The position numbers and the translations under genes are program-made. The notes below the pieces were generated by a model. That model saw only the letters and a list, made by a program, of their open reading frames with translations. It was not told the origin of the DNA and did not search any database. Of a stretch of 64,000 bases of DNA, positions 24,079-30,911 are shown one piece after another; the stretch's first letter is position 1, and the number at the start of each line of letters is the position of its first letter. The DNA is taken from positions 1 to 64,000 of the forward strand of contig CAZPUM010000002.1 of NCBI GenBank assembly GCA_964589765.1, in the 5' to 3' direction. Source of the stretch: UBA525 sp964589765. GTDB lineage: Archaea > Nanobdellota > Nanobdellia > Woesearchaeales > UBA525.

Positions 24079-26769
24079 ATGAAAAGATTCTCTACTGCTA
24101 CTGCACTTTGTAGTCTTGTTCTTGCTAGCACAATCCCATTAACAAATAACAATACAGCATATGCGGTAGAACCAACAAACATTGTTCAAGAAAAATCTCA
24201 AGAACCCCCTATTGAACCAACAGACCCCGTAACGCCTACAACAGGTGAACTGACACCAGAGCAACTTGACGAGTATCTTGAAGCGCTTGAAAAGAGTCAA
24301 ACCCAAGGGTCAAATGATGAGAACACCCCGAAAACATTCGCAGGCGAAGTCACTGTTGAAGGAAACATCGAAAAAACCAACGAACAAACCTTGCTTGACG
24401 CACGAAAGAACTCCGCTATCGTGAGCGACTCAATATCCTCTGAAGAAATAAGCAAAAGCCCAGACTCCAATGCCGCAGACACAGTCCAGAGACTGACAGG
24501 CATCACCATTCTTGGAGATAAATATGTGTTTGTCAGAGGTTTGGGAGAACGGTACAGTGGAAGCACCATCAATGGTTCAATCCTGCCCAGCACTGAGACT
24601 GAACGTCGCGTTGTACCCCTTAATCTTTTTCCATCAAAACTCCTCGAGAGAATAGACATTATCAAAACATATACTCCGGATATGCAGGGGGATTTTGGTA
24701 GTGGCATAGTACAGATGAAAACCAAAAATTTTCCAAAAGAAACCTTATTCTCAATCGGACTGGGTACTGGCATAAACAGCTCAGCAACAGGCCAGGACTT
24801 TAGAACATATGCGGGCGGACTTGATATACTAGGCAGAGGAGGACAGAAACTTCCCTCAGGCATCCCTACAGAATATATCTCAAGAAGAACAGCCCTCAAT
24901 CCCGTAGGGTACACTCCCGAGGAAATACAGGCTTTTGGGAGGCTCATGGTTGGAGACTGGACAGGAACTGAGACTAGTGCACAACCCAACACTAATTTTT
25001 CTCTTACATACGGAGATACAATCGGCAGACTCGGTCTGATTTTCTCAGCCACTTCAACCAGTGGATACGAATCGATTGATGAAGAGTTGCGCTTCTTCAG
25101 TCTAGACTCAAACACGCTTGTTCCTCGAAATAATTATGAACTTGTTACTGATAAAGAAAACGCCCAATTAGCAGGAATCACAAGTATCTCCTTTAAACTT
25201 AACGACGACCACACTCTATCATTCGATTCTTTTTACACCAAGAACTCCTCAACAGAGAACAGAGTACAGGAAGGGCTCAGTACAAATAGTGGAGGATTCA
25301 TTAAAGATTATCGAGTAATGTTCAAGGATGAGCAAGTCCTCTCAACAAAACTTTCTGGTAAACACAACTTTTCGTGGCCTGGAATTGCAAGTCTTCTGGA
25401 GTGGCATGGCTCAAAAGCGACAGCAACCAATAATTCTGATTTAAGAGAAAACCTTTACAGCATGGGTGCTCAAGGGGTATATTCTCTTATGACTGGTTCT
25501 CCTGAAACAGGAAAGATGGAATTCTATGACCTTGAAGACAACACGCAAGAGTTAGGTATTGATTACACTGTTTTTTTCTCGCTACCGAAAAACGCATATG
25601 GTTCAATAAAAGCAGGGCACCTACACATGAATCGTGAGCGTGGTTTTGAAGCTAGACGATTGCGCTTTGTTGTTCAAAACCAGACTCTGTTTGATCTCAC
25701 TCAAATGCCAGAACAACTTTTCACCCCTGAAAATATCAGGCCAGGAGGTTTCGAGCTACGTGAAACAACAGGAGTAAATGACGCGTACGACGCCACACAC
25801 ACCGTAACTGCAAGTTATCTGATGGCAGATATAAACATGAACAAGTGGCGTGTAGTGGGTGGGGCTCGCATGGAAGATTCAAACCAAAACGTGGTTACAT
25901 ATAACCCGTTCAACACAGAGACAGGAGTTATATCAAGCGAACAAAGCACCGATGTCCTGCCATCACTAAACATTATTTACCGGTACTCACCTAACACAAA
26001 CTTCAGGGTTGCGTATTCAAGGTCCGTTAACCGACCTGAGTTTAGGGAATTGAGTCCCTTCACTTTTGTTGAAGTCACTGGAGGAAGATCCATTGCTGGT
26101 AATCCTGATTTAAAACAAGCCACTATTGACGCCTATGACCTTCGATGGGAAACTTTTCCTAGCCAAGGTTCAGTAATCGCTACAAGCGCATTCTATAAAA
26201 CAATCCAAACCCCTATTGAGCGCATTATACAGCCAACAACCGAGCTCCGCACATCATTCGTGAATGCTGACCAAGCAACACTTATGGGTGGGGAGATAGA
26301 ATTAAGACACTCGTTGGATGTTTTGGGACGTGTTTTTAAGAACTGGTCTGTAAATGCAAATTACACATACACAACATCAGAAGTGAGTATTGGCGACCAA
26401 CAGTATTCAGTAACTACAACGTCAAACCGTCCTCTTATGGGACAGTCTGACCATGTGGGAAATATCTCACTTCAATATTTTAATCCTAGATGGGGATTTA
26501 TGAGTCGGGCACTAATCACACATGTTGGTGAGCGCATAACAGATGTCGGTTCTTTCGGGCTTCCTGATATCAAAGAGAGCCCTTATACAACATTTGATAT
26601 TGTTATTTCACAGGACCTGGCCAAGATAGCAAAAGGTCTTTCTATGAAGATTGCTGGTCACAACTTACTCGATACCGAACGAATTTTTACGCAGGGCAAC
26701 GAAATACAGCGAATTTACAGTCCTGGACGCGCGTTTAGTATAGGACTTAGCTATACGCCCCCGTGGTAA
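24079..26769 (+). CDS. TonB-dependent outer-membrane receptor
   Basis: 896 residues, full length for the family. Signal peptide to about residue 29 (ends TAYA), a Pro/Glu-rich spacer, a probable TonB-box area near EVTVEGN (about 89-95), then the plug domain: NSAIVSDSISSEEISKSPDS, ADTVQRLTGI, VFVRGLGERYSG, VVPLNLFPSKLLERI and KTYTPDMQGDFGSGIVQMKT. The rest alternates like a 22-strand barrel, with the family's late segments (RVAYSRSVNRPEFRELSPF, AGNPDLKQATIDAYDLRWE) and a terminal aromatic residue (SYTPPW). In bacteria such receptors import siderophores, B12 or glycans across the outer membrane, powered by TonB-ExbBD. No TonB or ExbBD is seen here. Flanks on both sides are archaeal and no gap lies nearby, so recent transfer from a proteobacterium-like donor is the favoured reading, with assembly chimerism the alternative. 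Confidence 0.93.
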   Translation: MKRFSTATALCSLVLASTIPLTNNNTAYAVEPTNIVQEKSQEPPIEPTDPVTPTTGELTPEQLDEYLEALEKSQTQGSNDENTPKTFAGEVTVEGNIEKTNEQTLLDARKNSAIVSDSISSEEISKSPDSNAADTVQRLTGITILGDKYVFVRGLGERYSGSTINGSILPSTETERRVVPLNLFPSKLLERIDIIKTYTPDMQGDFGSGIVQMKTKNFPKETLFSIGLGTGINSSATGQDFRTYAGGLDILGRGGQKLPSGIPTEYISRRTALNPVGYTPEEIQAFGRLMVGDWTGTETSAQPNTNFSLTYGDTIGRLGLIFSATSTSGYESIDEELRFFSLDSNTLVPRNNYELVTDKENAQLAGITSISFKLNDDHTLSFDSFYTKNSSTENRVQEGLSTNSGGFIKDYRVMFKDEQVLSTKLSGKHNFSWPGIASLLEWHGSKATATNNSDLRENLYSMGAQGVYSLMTGSPETGKMEFYDLEDNTQELGIDYTVFFSLPKNAYGSIKAGHLHMNRERGFEARRLRFVVQNQTLFDLTQMPEQLFTPENIRPGGFELRETTGVNDAYDATHTVTASYLMADINMNKWRVVGGARMEDSNQNVVTYNPFNTETGVISSEQSTDVLPSLNIIYRYSPNTNFRVAYSRSVNRPEFRELSPFTFVEVTGGRSIAGNPDLKQATIDAYDLRWETFPSQGSVIATSAFYKTIQTPIERIIQPTTELRTSFVNADQATLMGGEIELRHSLDVLGRVFKNWSVNANYTYTTSEVSIGDQQYSVTTTSNRPLMGQSDHVGNISLQYFNPRWGFMSRALITHVGERITDVGSFGLPDIKESPYTTFDIVISQDLAKIAKGLSMKIAGHNLLDTERIFTQGNEIQRIYSPGRAFSIGLSYTPPW

Positions 26770-26812
26770 TAATCCAATCAACTATTTGACCTCATATTTT
26801 TCAAGGAAAGTT

Positions 26813-26828
26813 CAAAAACTTGTTTTTG
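26813..26828 (+). terminator. Hairpin between convergent genes
   Basis: CAAAAAC TT GTTTTTG is a perfect 7-bp inverted repeat, 44 bases after the receptor stop codon and before the convergent sulfur-carrier gene. It could help end transcription. The stem is A/T-rich, so the evidence is modest. Confidence 0.35.
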
Positions 26829-26879
26829 ATTTGGGACAGAGCAAATCGTTTAGACTAAATGCGGGGCACATAAGACCCA

Positions 26880-27074
26880 TCATCCACCACTTATCACACT
26901 TAGAAGTTCTACTTTTTCAGCCCCTTCAACAGAATCATCTTCTGTTATCAGAGTTCCATCACGAACTACGAGAACTGTTTCTAGGTTTATTTCCAGGTCG
27001 TTCAAAAGCTCTTTGGCTGTGCCTGTGAACTCTTTGTTCAATGTTTTGCCAGTTTTTTCTATAAAAACTTCCAT
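26880..27074 (-). CDS. Ubiquitin-like sulfur carrier (MoaD/ThiS/SAMP family)
   Basis: 64 residues from the ATG at 27074. Four codons more (TTG at 27086) are possible but would lie close to the TATA box. It has beta-grasp features: an opening beta strand MEVFIEKTG, LNDLEINLETVLVVRDGTLI, and the family's final strand VELLSVISGG ending in the di-glycine that is adenylated and thiocarboxylated. Likely donates sulfur to tRNA thiolation (with the TtuA-like protein at 19428-20303) or molybdopterin synthesis, and could also serve as a protein modifier. No E1-like enzyme is in the window. Confidence 0.85.
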   Translation of the reverse strand: MEVFIEKTGKTLNKEFTGTAKELLNDLEINLETVLVVRDGTLITEDDSVEGAEKVELLSVISGG

Positions 27075-27098
27075 AGTTGTGACCAAATTGATGAGACA

Positions 27099-27110
27099 CG
27101 TTTATAAATG
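27099..27110. promoter_or_regulatory. Bidirectional TATA element between sulfur carrier and structured RNA/zinc-protein unit
   Basis: CGTTTATAAATG is about 30 bases from the ATG at 27074 on the minus strand. On the plus strand it would start transcription near 27130, just before the hairpin region, rather than at the zinc-protein start (27293). Confidence 0.5.
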
Positions 27111-27132
27111 CTTATCTGAAATGTAAGGCCAT

Positions 27133-27254
27133 GCAGAGCAAGACAACTTGGCATTATACCATGTTTGATCTTGCTTGCACGCTGTTCTCAATTAAGAACG
27201 TACGCGTGCTGTCTGCCTAAGAACACCGAAAAATCGGTGGGAAGGGCAGGACAG
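27133..27254 (+). ncRNA. Possible structured RNA or structured 5' leader, three consecutive hairpins
   Basis: Between a TATA box (27099-27110) and the gene at 27293 lie three adjacent stem-loops. First, GCA/AGCAAGA (27133-27143) pairs with TCTTGCT/TGC (27169-27178). Second, CACGC (27178-27182) pairs with GCGTG (27204-27208), with an inner GTTCT/AGAAC stem. Third, CTGTCTGCC (27209-27217) pairs with GGCAGGACAG (27245-27254, one bulged G), enclosing CACCGA-AAAA-TCGGTG across an internal loop. The order and internal loops recall multi-hairpin archaeal H/ACA guides, but I cannot verify a guide pocket or ACA box. It could equally be a regulatory leader of the zinc-protein gene. No tRNA or 5S features. 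Confidence 0.4.
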
Positions 27255-27292
27255 CAGTAAGTTCTTGACCTTTCCTACCAGGAGCTAGGGAA

Positions 27293-27625
27293 ATGAGATG
27301 TGTGGAATGTGAAGAAACAATCACCAACCCCATCTGTCCTGCCTGCTTACAAGTTGGCGTGGAGCAGTGGTTGCGTGAGGAACACCGAGAAGCGCTCGTG
27401 CCTGAGTTGCATGAGCTTACCAGAAGAGTGTTCTGGAACGATGGAGAGACGTTTTGCATTAAGTGTAATAATCTGATGTCCACGTGTGCTTATTGCTATA
27501 CAAAGGCGGTGTTTGATCTCATTAGGCACGAGCCTGACTTGTTACAACGTTACTTGGTCTATTTCAACTACGATTTAGGCCATATGGGGTGGGAGCAGGA
27601 GGCTGTCGCCCTTATAGATACATAG
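27293..27625 (+). CDS. Small zinc-binding protein, unknown function
   Basis: 110 residues with four Cys-x-x-Cys pairs: CVEC, CPAC, CIKC and CAYC, enough for two zinc sites. Between them is a helical, acidic stretch (EQWLREEHREALVPELHEL) and at the end RYLVYFNYDLGHMGWEQEA. No DNA-binding or enzymatic signature is recognised. GGAG and AGGG lie a few bases before the ATG. Similar small double zinc-ribbon proteins occur in other DPANN genomes as far as I recall, without known function. A 45-residue gene follows after 12 bases. Confidence 0.75.
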   Translation: MRCVECEETITNPICPACLQVGVEQWLREEHREALVPELHELTRRVFWNDGETFCIKCNNLMSTCAYCYTKAVFDLIRHEPDLLQRYLVYFNYDLGHMGWEQEAVALIDT

Positions 27626-27637
27626 GGAGGTATCAAA

Positions 27638-27775
27638 ATGCAAGAACTACTACAAGAAAAACAGGAGTCGAAACCAGAGTATTTAGACTGGATGTCCAGT
27701 CTTCAATCCAAGGTCAAACAGCTTGACCGAGAGGAAAGAATGGAGCAAAGAATGAGGGGTTTCGAAGTGACTTAA
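27638..27775 (+). CDS. 45-residue charged helical peptide
   Basis: Starts MQELLQEKQESKPEYLDWMS and ends MRGFEVT. A strong GGGAGGT ribosome site lies 7 bases before the ATG. Composition (Glu, Gln, Lys, Arg) suggests a single amphipathic or coiled-coil helix, with a Trp in the middle. Lies 12 bases after the zinc protein, so probably cotranscribed. Function unknown; small basic/acidic helices of this type could be adaptors. Confidence 0.6.
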   Translation: MQELLQEKQESKPEYLDWMSSLQSKVKQLDREERMEQRMRGFEVT

Positions 27776-27818
27776 ACTTTCTTTCTTTATTGTTATTTTT
27801 TTTATTTTCCTTATTGAA
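27776..27818 (+). terminator. T-rich terminator
   Basis: Directly after the stop of the 45-residue gene comes CTTTCTTTCTTTATTG and then a run of eight T's and more T-rich sequence. Archaeal RNA polymerase terminates at such T tracts on the coding strand, so this likely ends the unit before the TBP promoter. Confidence 0.6.
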
Positions 27819-27856
27819 ACCAATTCTTGTTTTGTTACTAATAGACGAGAGTGACA

Positions 27857-27912
27857 GTTTATAATAGAAATGTGCCAAAACTTTATAATGTTTATAAATA
27901 CCTTTATAAATG
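27857..27912 (+). promoter_or_regulatory. Clustered TATA boxes upstream of the TBP gene
   Basis: Four TATA-like words stand in a row: GTTTATAATAG (27858-27868), CTTTATAATG (27881-27890), TTTATAAATA (27891-27900) and CTTTATAAAT (27902-27911). The last is correctly spaced for a start near 27930, giving a short leader with GGGGGT before the ATG at 27953. Extra boxes would let TBP bind upstream of, or on, its own promoter, consistent with autoregulation. Confidence 0.55.
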
Positions 27913-27952
27913 AAGGGGCACTCCGAAAGGCAAGAAAGTTTGGGGGTAACGC

Positions 27953-28528
27953 ATGACTGCAACCAAAAATAAAACAAGTAATAGTGGGGTTGACGAGACC
28001 GATATCAGGATTGTCAATATCGTAGTTTCAACAAGTTTGGAGCACGACATTCCACTGGAAAAGATGGCTGCTGTTCTACCGAACACAGAATACAACCCGG
28101 AGCAGTTCCCAGGCCTGGTTATCAGGATCAAGGAACCACACACGTCAGCTCTGATTTTCAGTTCTGGCAAGGTTGTATGCACAGGAGCAGACACGCTGGA
28201 AAAGGTCGACAGGAGCATCGAGAAGATTATCGAGGCTTTAAAGAAGATTAACATCGATATCAAAATCCAGCCAAAGATTACAGTTCAGAACGTAGTTGCC
28301 TCAGGCAGCATCGGAATGGACCTAAATCTAAACAAGCTAGCAATGAAACTGGACAACACAGAGTACGAACCCGAGCAGTTCCCAGGTTTGGTATACAAGC
28401 TAATGGAAGCAAAGGCAACATTCCTGCTGTTCAGCAACGGTAAGATTGTCTGTACTGGTACCAAGAGTAGAGAACAGGTAATGGAAGCTGTAAACAAGCT
28501 TGTTGAAGTCCTAAAAGGCGTAATGTAA
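27953..28528 (+). CDS. tbp: TATA-binding protein
   Basis: 191 residues, the usual archaeal length. Two homologous halves form the saddle: first RIVNIVVSTSLEHDIPLEK..LPNTEYNPEQFPGLV with ALIFSSGKVVCTGA, second ITVQNVVASGSIGMDLNL..LDNTEYEPEQFPGLV with FLLFSNGKIVCTGT. Phe residues that kink the DNA are present in both halves (FPGL, FSSG/FSNG). It recruits TFB and RNA polymerase to TATA boxes. Stands alone between a T-rich terminator and the kinase genes. Confidence 0.97.
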   Translation: MTATKNKTSNSGVDETDIRIVNIVVSTSLEHDIPLEKMAAVLPNTEYNPEQFPGLVIRIKEPHTSALIFSSGKVVCTGADTLEKVDRSIEKIIEALKKINIDIKIQPKITVQNVVASGSIGMDLNLNKLAMKLDNTEYEPEQFPGLVYKLMEAKATFLLFSNGKIVCTGTKSREQVMEAVNKLVEVLKGVM

Positions 28529-28548
28529 TCTTTTTCTTTTTTCTTCCT
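28529..28548 (+). terminator. T-rich terminator after tbp
   Basis: TCTTTTTCTTTTTTCTTCCT follows the stop codon immediately, a typical archaeal T-tract terminator. Confidence 0.6.
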
Positions 28549-28568
28549 GGGTGGTGTGGAGCTAGAGA

Positions 28569-29369
28569 ATGCTATGGGCAACCCATCCACGACAGCCATT
28601 TGATGACAGAGGGATTACACTTCTTGGTAAAATCGACAAAAGCTACCACAACGTCTTTGAAGCGGATATGAACGGCAAAAAAGTTGTCGTCAAACTGTTC
28701 GATGTATATGAAAGGTTCAACAGAGAATCATGTTCATTAATAGGCCTGAAAAATATCTGTAAAACGCCTGAGTTCATAGACAGTTTTCAGTACTCATCTA
28801 AAATAAGGGCCATGAGCAAAAAAATGGCTGTAGTGATGAGTTTTATTCCAGGTGTTAAAGTTAGAGATATTGCACCAAGAAGCATGGTCGATGGCGTTGT
28901 CAGCGCCACCAAAGAATTCGAAAAAATGCATCGAGCAGGATATGTACATAGTGATGCAGCGCTCAGAAATGTAATATACAACGGCACAGATTCCACACTT
29001 ATAGATTTTGAATACACCGCCAAAGAGGGAGAAAAGTTCAACTGGGAAAAAAACTCTCTGAGCGTTAGCATAATCCCGCCTGAGTCGAGAGAAATTGGAA
29101 TGATTTATCGCACACAGGATATTGATGTTTTTGCCCTCGGATTCAGTTTCCAACAATCGATGAGAAAAAGACTGAATTACATAATTCTCAATAACCCGCC
29201 CCGCACAGCAGGGCCTGTAATAGCTCTGCTAAAACATAACGGGGAGCTTAAGGAAAGACTAGGACAACCACAAGAAAGACCTCAAACCATGATAGAATTA
29301 AGAGAAATGGTAGAAACCTATTACCACCCAATCCAAAGACTGGAGGAAGCATATGAGCATTCTGCTTGA
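28569..29369 (+). CDS. Hanks-type kinase-like protein 1 of 3
   Basis: 266 residues. The N-lobe has the likely ATP-binding Lys in KVVVKLFD and a Glu-bearing helix (NRESCSLIGL). The catalytic loop reads HSDAALRN, with Asp and Asn in place. The metal-binding motif is DFE rather than DFG. The C-lobe keeps the PPE motif (IIPPESRE), the alpha-F Asp (DIDVFALG) and a late RPQTMIELRE. HxDxxxRN with Arg next to Asn recalls the tyrosine-kinase HRDLAARN loop. Stand-alone cytosolic kinase domain with no sensor. Overlaps kinase 2 by 17 bases, so cotranslated; substrate unknown. Confidence 0.8.
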   Translation: MLWATHPRQPFDDRGITLLGKIDKSYHNVFEADMNGKKVVVKLFDVYERFNRESCSLIGLKNICKTPEFIDSFQYSSKIRAMSKKMAVVMSFIPGVKVRDIAPRSMVDGVVSATKEFEKMHRAGYVHSDAALRNVIYNGTDSTLIDFEYTAKEGEKFNWEKNSLSVSIIPPESREIGMIYRTQDIDVFALGFSFQQSMRKRLNYIILNNPPRTAGPVIALLKHNGELKERLGQPQERPQTMIELREMVETYYHPIQRLEEAYEHSA

Positions 29370-30069
29370 CGCTTTTCTTGATAGGGAGATATACCCTGAC
29401 GGCTGTATTGACCTGGGAATAAACAATTGTACCTACAAATTCACGCCGGTGATTGTCAAGGCGTTCTGTTATGAAAGACCCTTCAGGAACGAAATTAGGG
29501 GATTACAAAAAATGAATGATACAGAAGTAAGCCCTAAAGTGTACAGTTCATTTGAGATTGAGACTGGTTTGAAACCATTTGGCTGGCTGGGTTTTGTTGT
29601 AATGGAAAAAGTTGAGGGAACATCCCTATTATTTCAAGAGAGATTAAAAGTCATTCAAGGAGCTATAGATGCCACAATTTGTTTGGAAACACTACATGAA
29701 AAAGGATTGGTTCACGGAGATGCCGCCCTAAGAAATATCATGTACTCAAACCGTACAAAAATTATTGACTTTGAATATTGTGAAGAAAACGGATACAAAT
29801 GGGATTGGAGAGCACAAGGAATTAACGACCATTTGATTCCACCCGAAAATCAAACTGGTTCTGTTACTATGAACCCTGCACTTGACGTATACGCTCTGGG
29901 ACGGTCCATTTCACAACTACTGGCCACTTATGATACCGTCATGTGTCCATCAGACCATCTAAACCGATTTTCAAGAAGAATCCTTGGTCTGGACCCCCGC
30001 CCCATAACAATGCCTGAGCTGAGAGCAGAACTACTGGAACTCAGAAAGGGGTATGTGTATGAGCAGTGA
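29353..30069 (+). CDS. Hanks-type kinase-like protein 2 of 3
   Basis: 238 residues. Shares all landmarks with its neighbours: PVIVKAFCYERPFRNEIRGL (Lys and helix Glu), HGDAALRN, IIDFEYCEE, LIPPENQ, DVYALG, RPITMPELRAEL. A GGAGG ribosome site lies 6 bases before the ATG inside the preceding gene. The N-lobe is shorter than in kinase 1, and no clear glycine-rich loop is seen. Overlap with both neighbours implies a stoichiometric trio, perhaps a complex or a phosphorelay-like set. Confidence 0.8.
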   Translation: MSILLDAFLDREIYPDGCIDLGINNCTYKFTPVIVKAFCYERPFRNEIRGLQKMNDTEVSPKVYSSFEIETGLKPFGWLGFVVMEKVEGTSLLFQERLKVIQGAIDATICLETLHEKGLVHGDAALRNIMYSNRTKIIDFEYCEENGYKWDWRAQGINDHLIPPENQTGSVTMNPALDVYALGRSISQLLATYDTVMCPSDHLNRFSRRILGLDPRPITMPELRAELLELRKGYVYEQ

Positions 30070-30811
30070 ACTGTTAGAAAAAGAGCTGAAAAGAAAAGGC
30101 ATATCTTTGGAACCTGATCAATTAGGATTTTTCTATGACACCATCTTATATGGCAAATACAATAGTATGCCTTGCGTAATCAAATTTTTCGCAGAACCTA
30201 TGGAGTTTCATAGAGAAAAAACCGCTCTAAAAGAGCTTAAAGGGGTTGCAAATGTTCCTGAACTGTACTTTACCGGAGCAGTCTCGAAAGCGGTTGCAGA
30301 GTTCCACTCCACAGAATATGTGGTTATGGAGAGGGTCAACGCAAAAGAGGTCATAGATATTCCAGTAGAAAGCAGAATACCCTCCATTATTCAAGCAACA
30401 TATGAATTTGAAAAAATACATTCTGCAGGGTTTGTTCATACTGATGCAGCAGTCAGAAATGTTTTGTACAACGGAACACCCACAATTATTGACTTTGAAT
30501 TCACGGACAGGATTGGAGTACCTATCGATTGGACGGGAGAAGGTCTGGACCCTGAACTATTCCCTCCGGAAAGTTCATCAACCGTGCCGAGGACTCCTGA
30601 AGTAGACACTTATGCGTTGGGAAACAACCTGATATTCCTTTATCTTGATTGGTTTTCCATGAATAACAAACCTAATTGGCGTTTCGGAACTCCTGATAAC
30701 TACAAGACCCCGCTATTAGATTTCAGAAAAATGATGCACACACCTGACAGACCAAAAACGATGATTGAGTTAAGAGAAACGCTGGAAGACTTAGAACACA
30801 GAATTTCTTAA
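30053..30811 (+). CDS. Hanks-type kinase-like protein 3 of 3
   Basis: 252 residues from the ATG at 30053; a second ATG two codons on is equally possible. Landmarks: PCVIKFFAEPMEFHREKTAL, HTDAAVRN, IIDFEFTD, LFPPESSS, VDTYALG and RPKTMIELRETL. All three kinases conserve Lys, Asp, Asn and the DFE Asp, so each may be catalytically competent. Their divergence from each other suggests old duplications. The gene ends just before an inverted repeat that contains the assembly gap. Confidence 0.8.
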   Translation: MCMSSELLEKELKRKGISLEPDQLGFFYDTILYGKYNSMPCVIKFFAEPMEFHREKTALKELKGVANVPELYFTGAVSKAVAEFHSTEYVVMERVNAKEVIDIPVESRIPSIIQATYEFEKIHSAGFVHTDAAVRNVLYNGTPTIIDFEFTDRIGVPIDWTGEGLDPELFPPESSSTVPRTPEVDTYALGNNLIFLYLDWFSMNNKPNWRFGTPDNYKTPLLDFRKMMHTPDRPKTMIELRETLEDLEHRIS

Positions 30812-30834
30812 ACAGAACGCCTAAGACCCCTTTT

Positions 30835-30844
30835 NNNNNNNNNN
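30835..30844. other. Assembly gap (10 N) inside an inverted repeat
   Basis: Ten N's, of unknown true length, separate AAGACCCCTTTT on the left from ATAAAGGGGAGGTCT on the right. The flanks are inverted copies of one another (AGACC-CCTTT / AAAGG-GGAGGTCT), so a hairpin, probably a terminator, spans the gap. No gene is interrupted visibly. Confidence 0.9.
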
Positions 30845-30877
30845 ATAAAGGGGAGGTCTCACTGGTCAAGCACGAAC

Positions 30878-30888
30878 TGTATTCTTAT
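30878..30888 (+). promoter_or_regulatory. Probable TATA box of mcm
   Basis: TGTATTCTTATACC lies about 30 bases before the ATG at 30912. It is a weak A/T-rich box; spacing is the main support. Confidence 0.35.
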
Positions 30889-30911
30889 ACCACTTCGTTC
30901 CACATAAAGAT

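Noticed and set aside
24297..25115. A 272-residue open frame antisense to the TonB receptor
   Set aside because: Composition is that of a reverse-frame shadow, it has no signal or domain, and the plus-strand receptor is unambiguous.
27133..27254. tRNA or 5S rRNA gene
   Set aside because: No cloverleaf, no T-loop consensus and no 5S signature; no tRNA-like GTTCGAA arrangement was found in the spacers I read.
28569..30811. Assignment of the kinase trio to RIO or Bud32
   Set aside because: Those families have HGDL..N and lack the PPE and alpha-F motifs seen here; a Hanks-type relationship fits better, although not proven.
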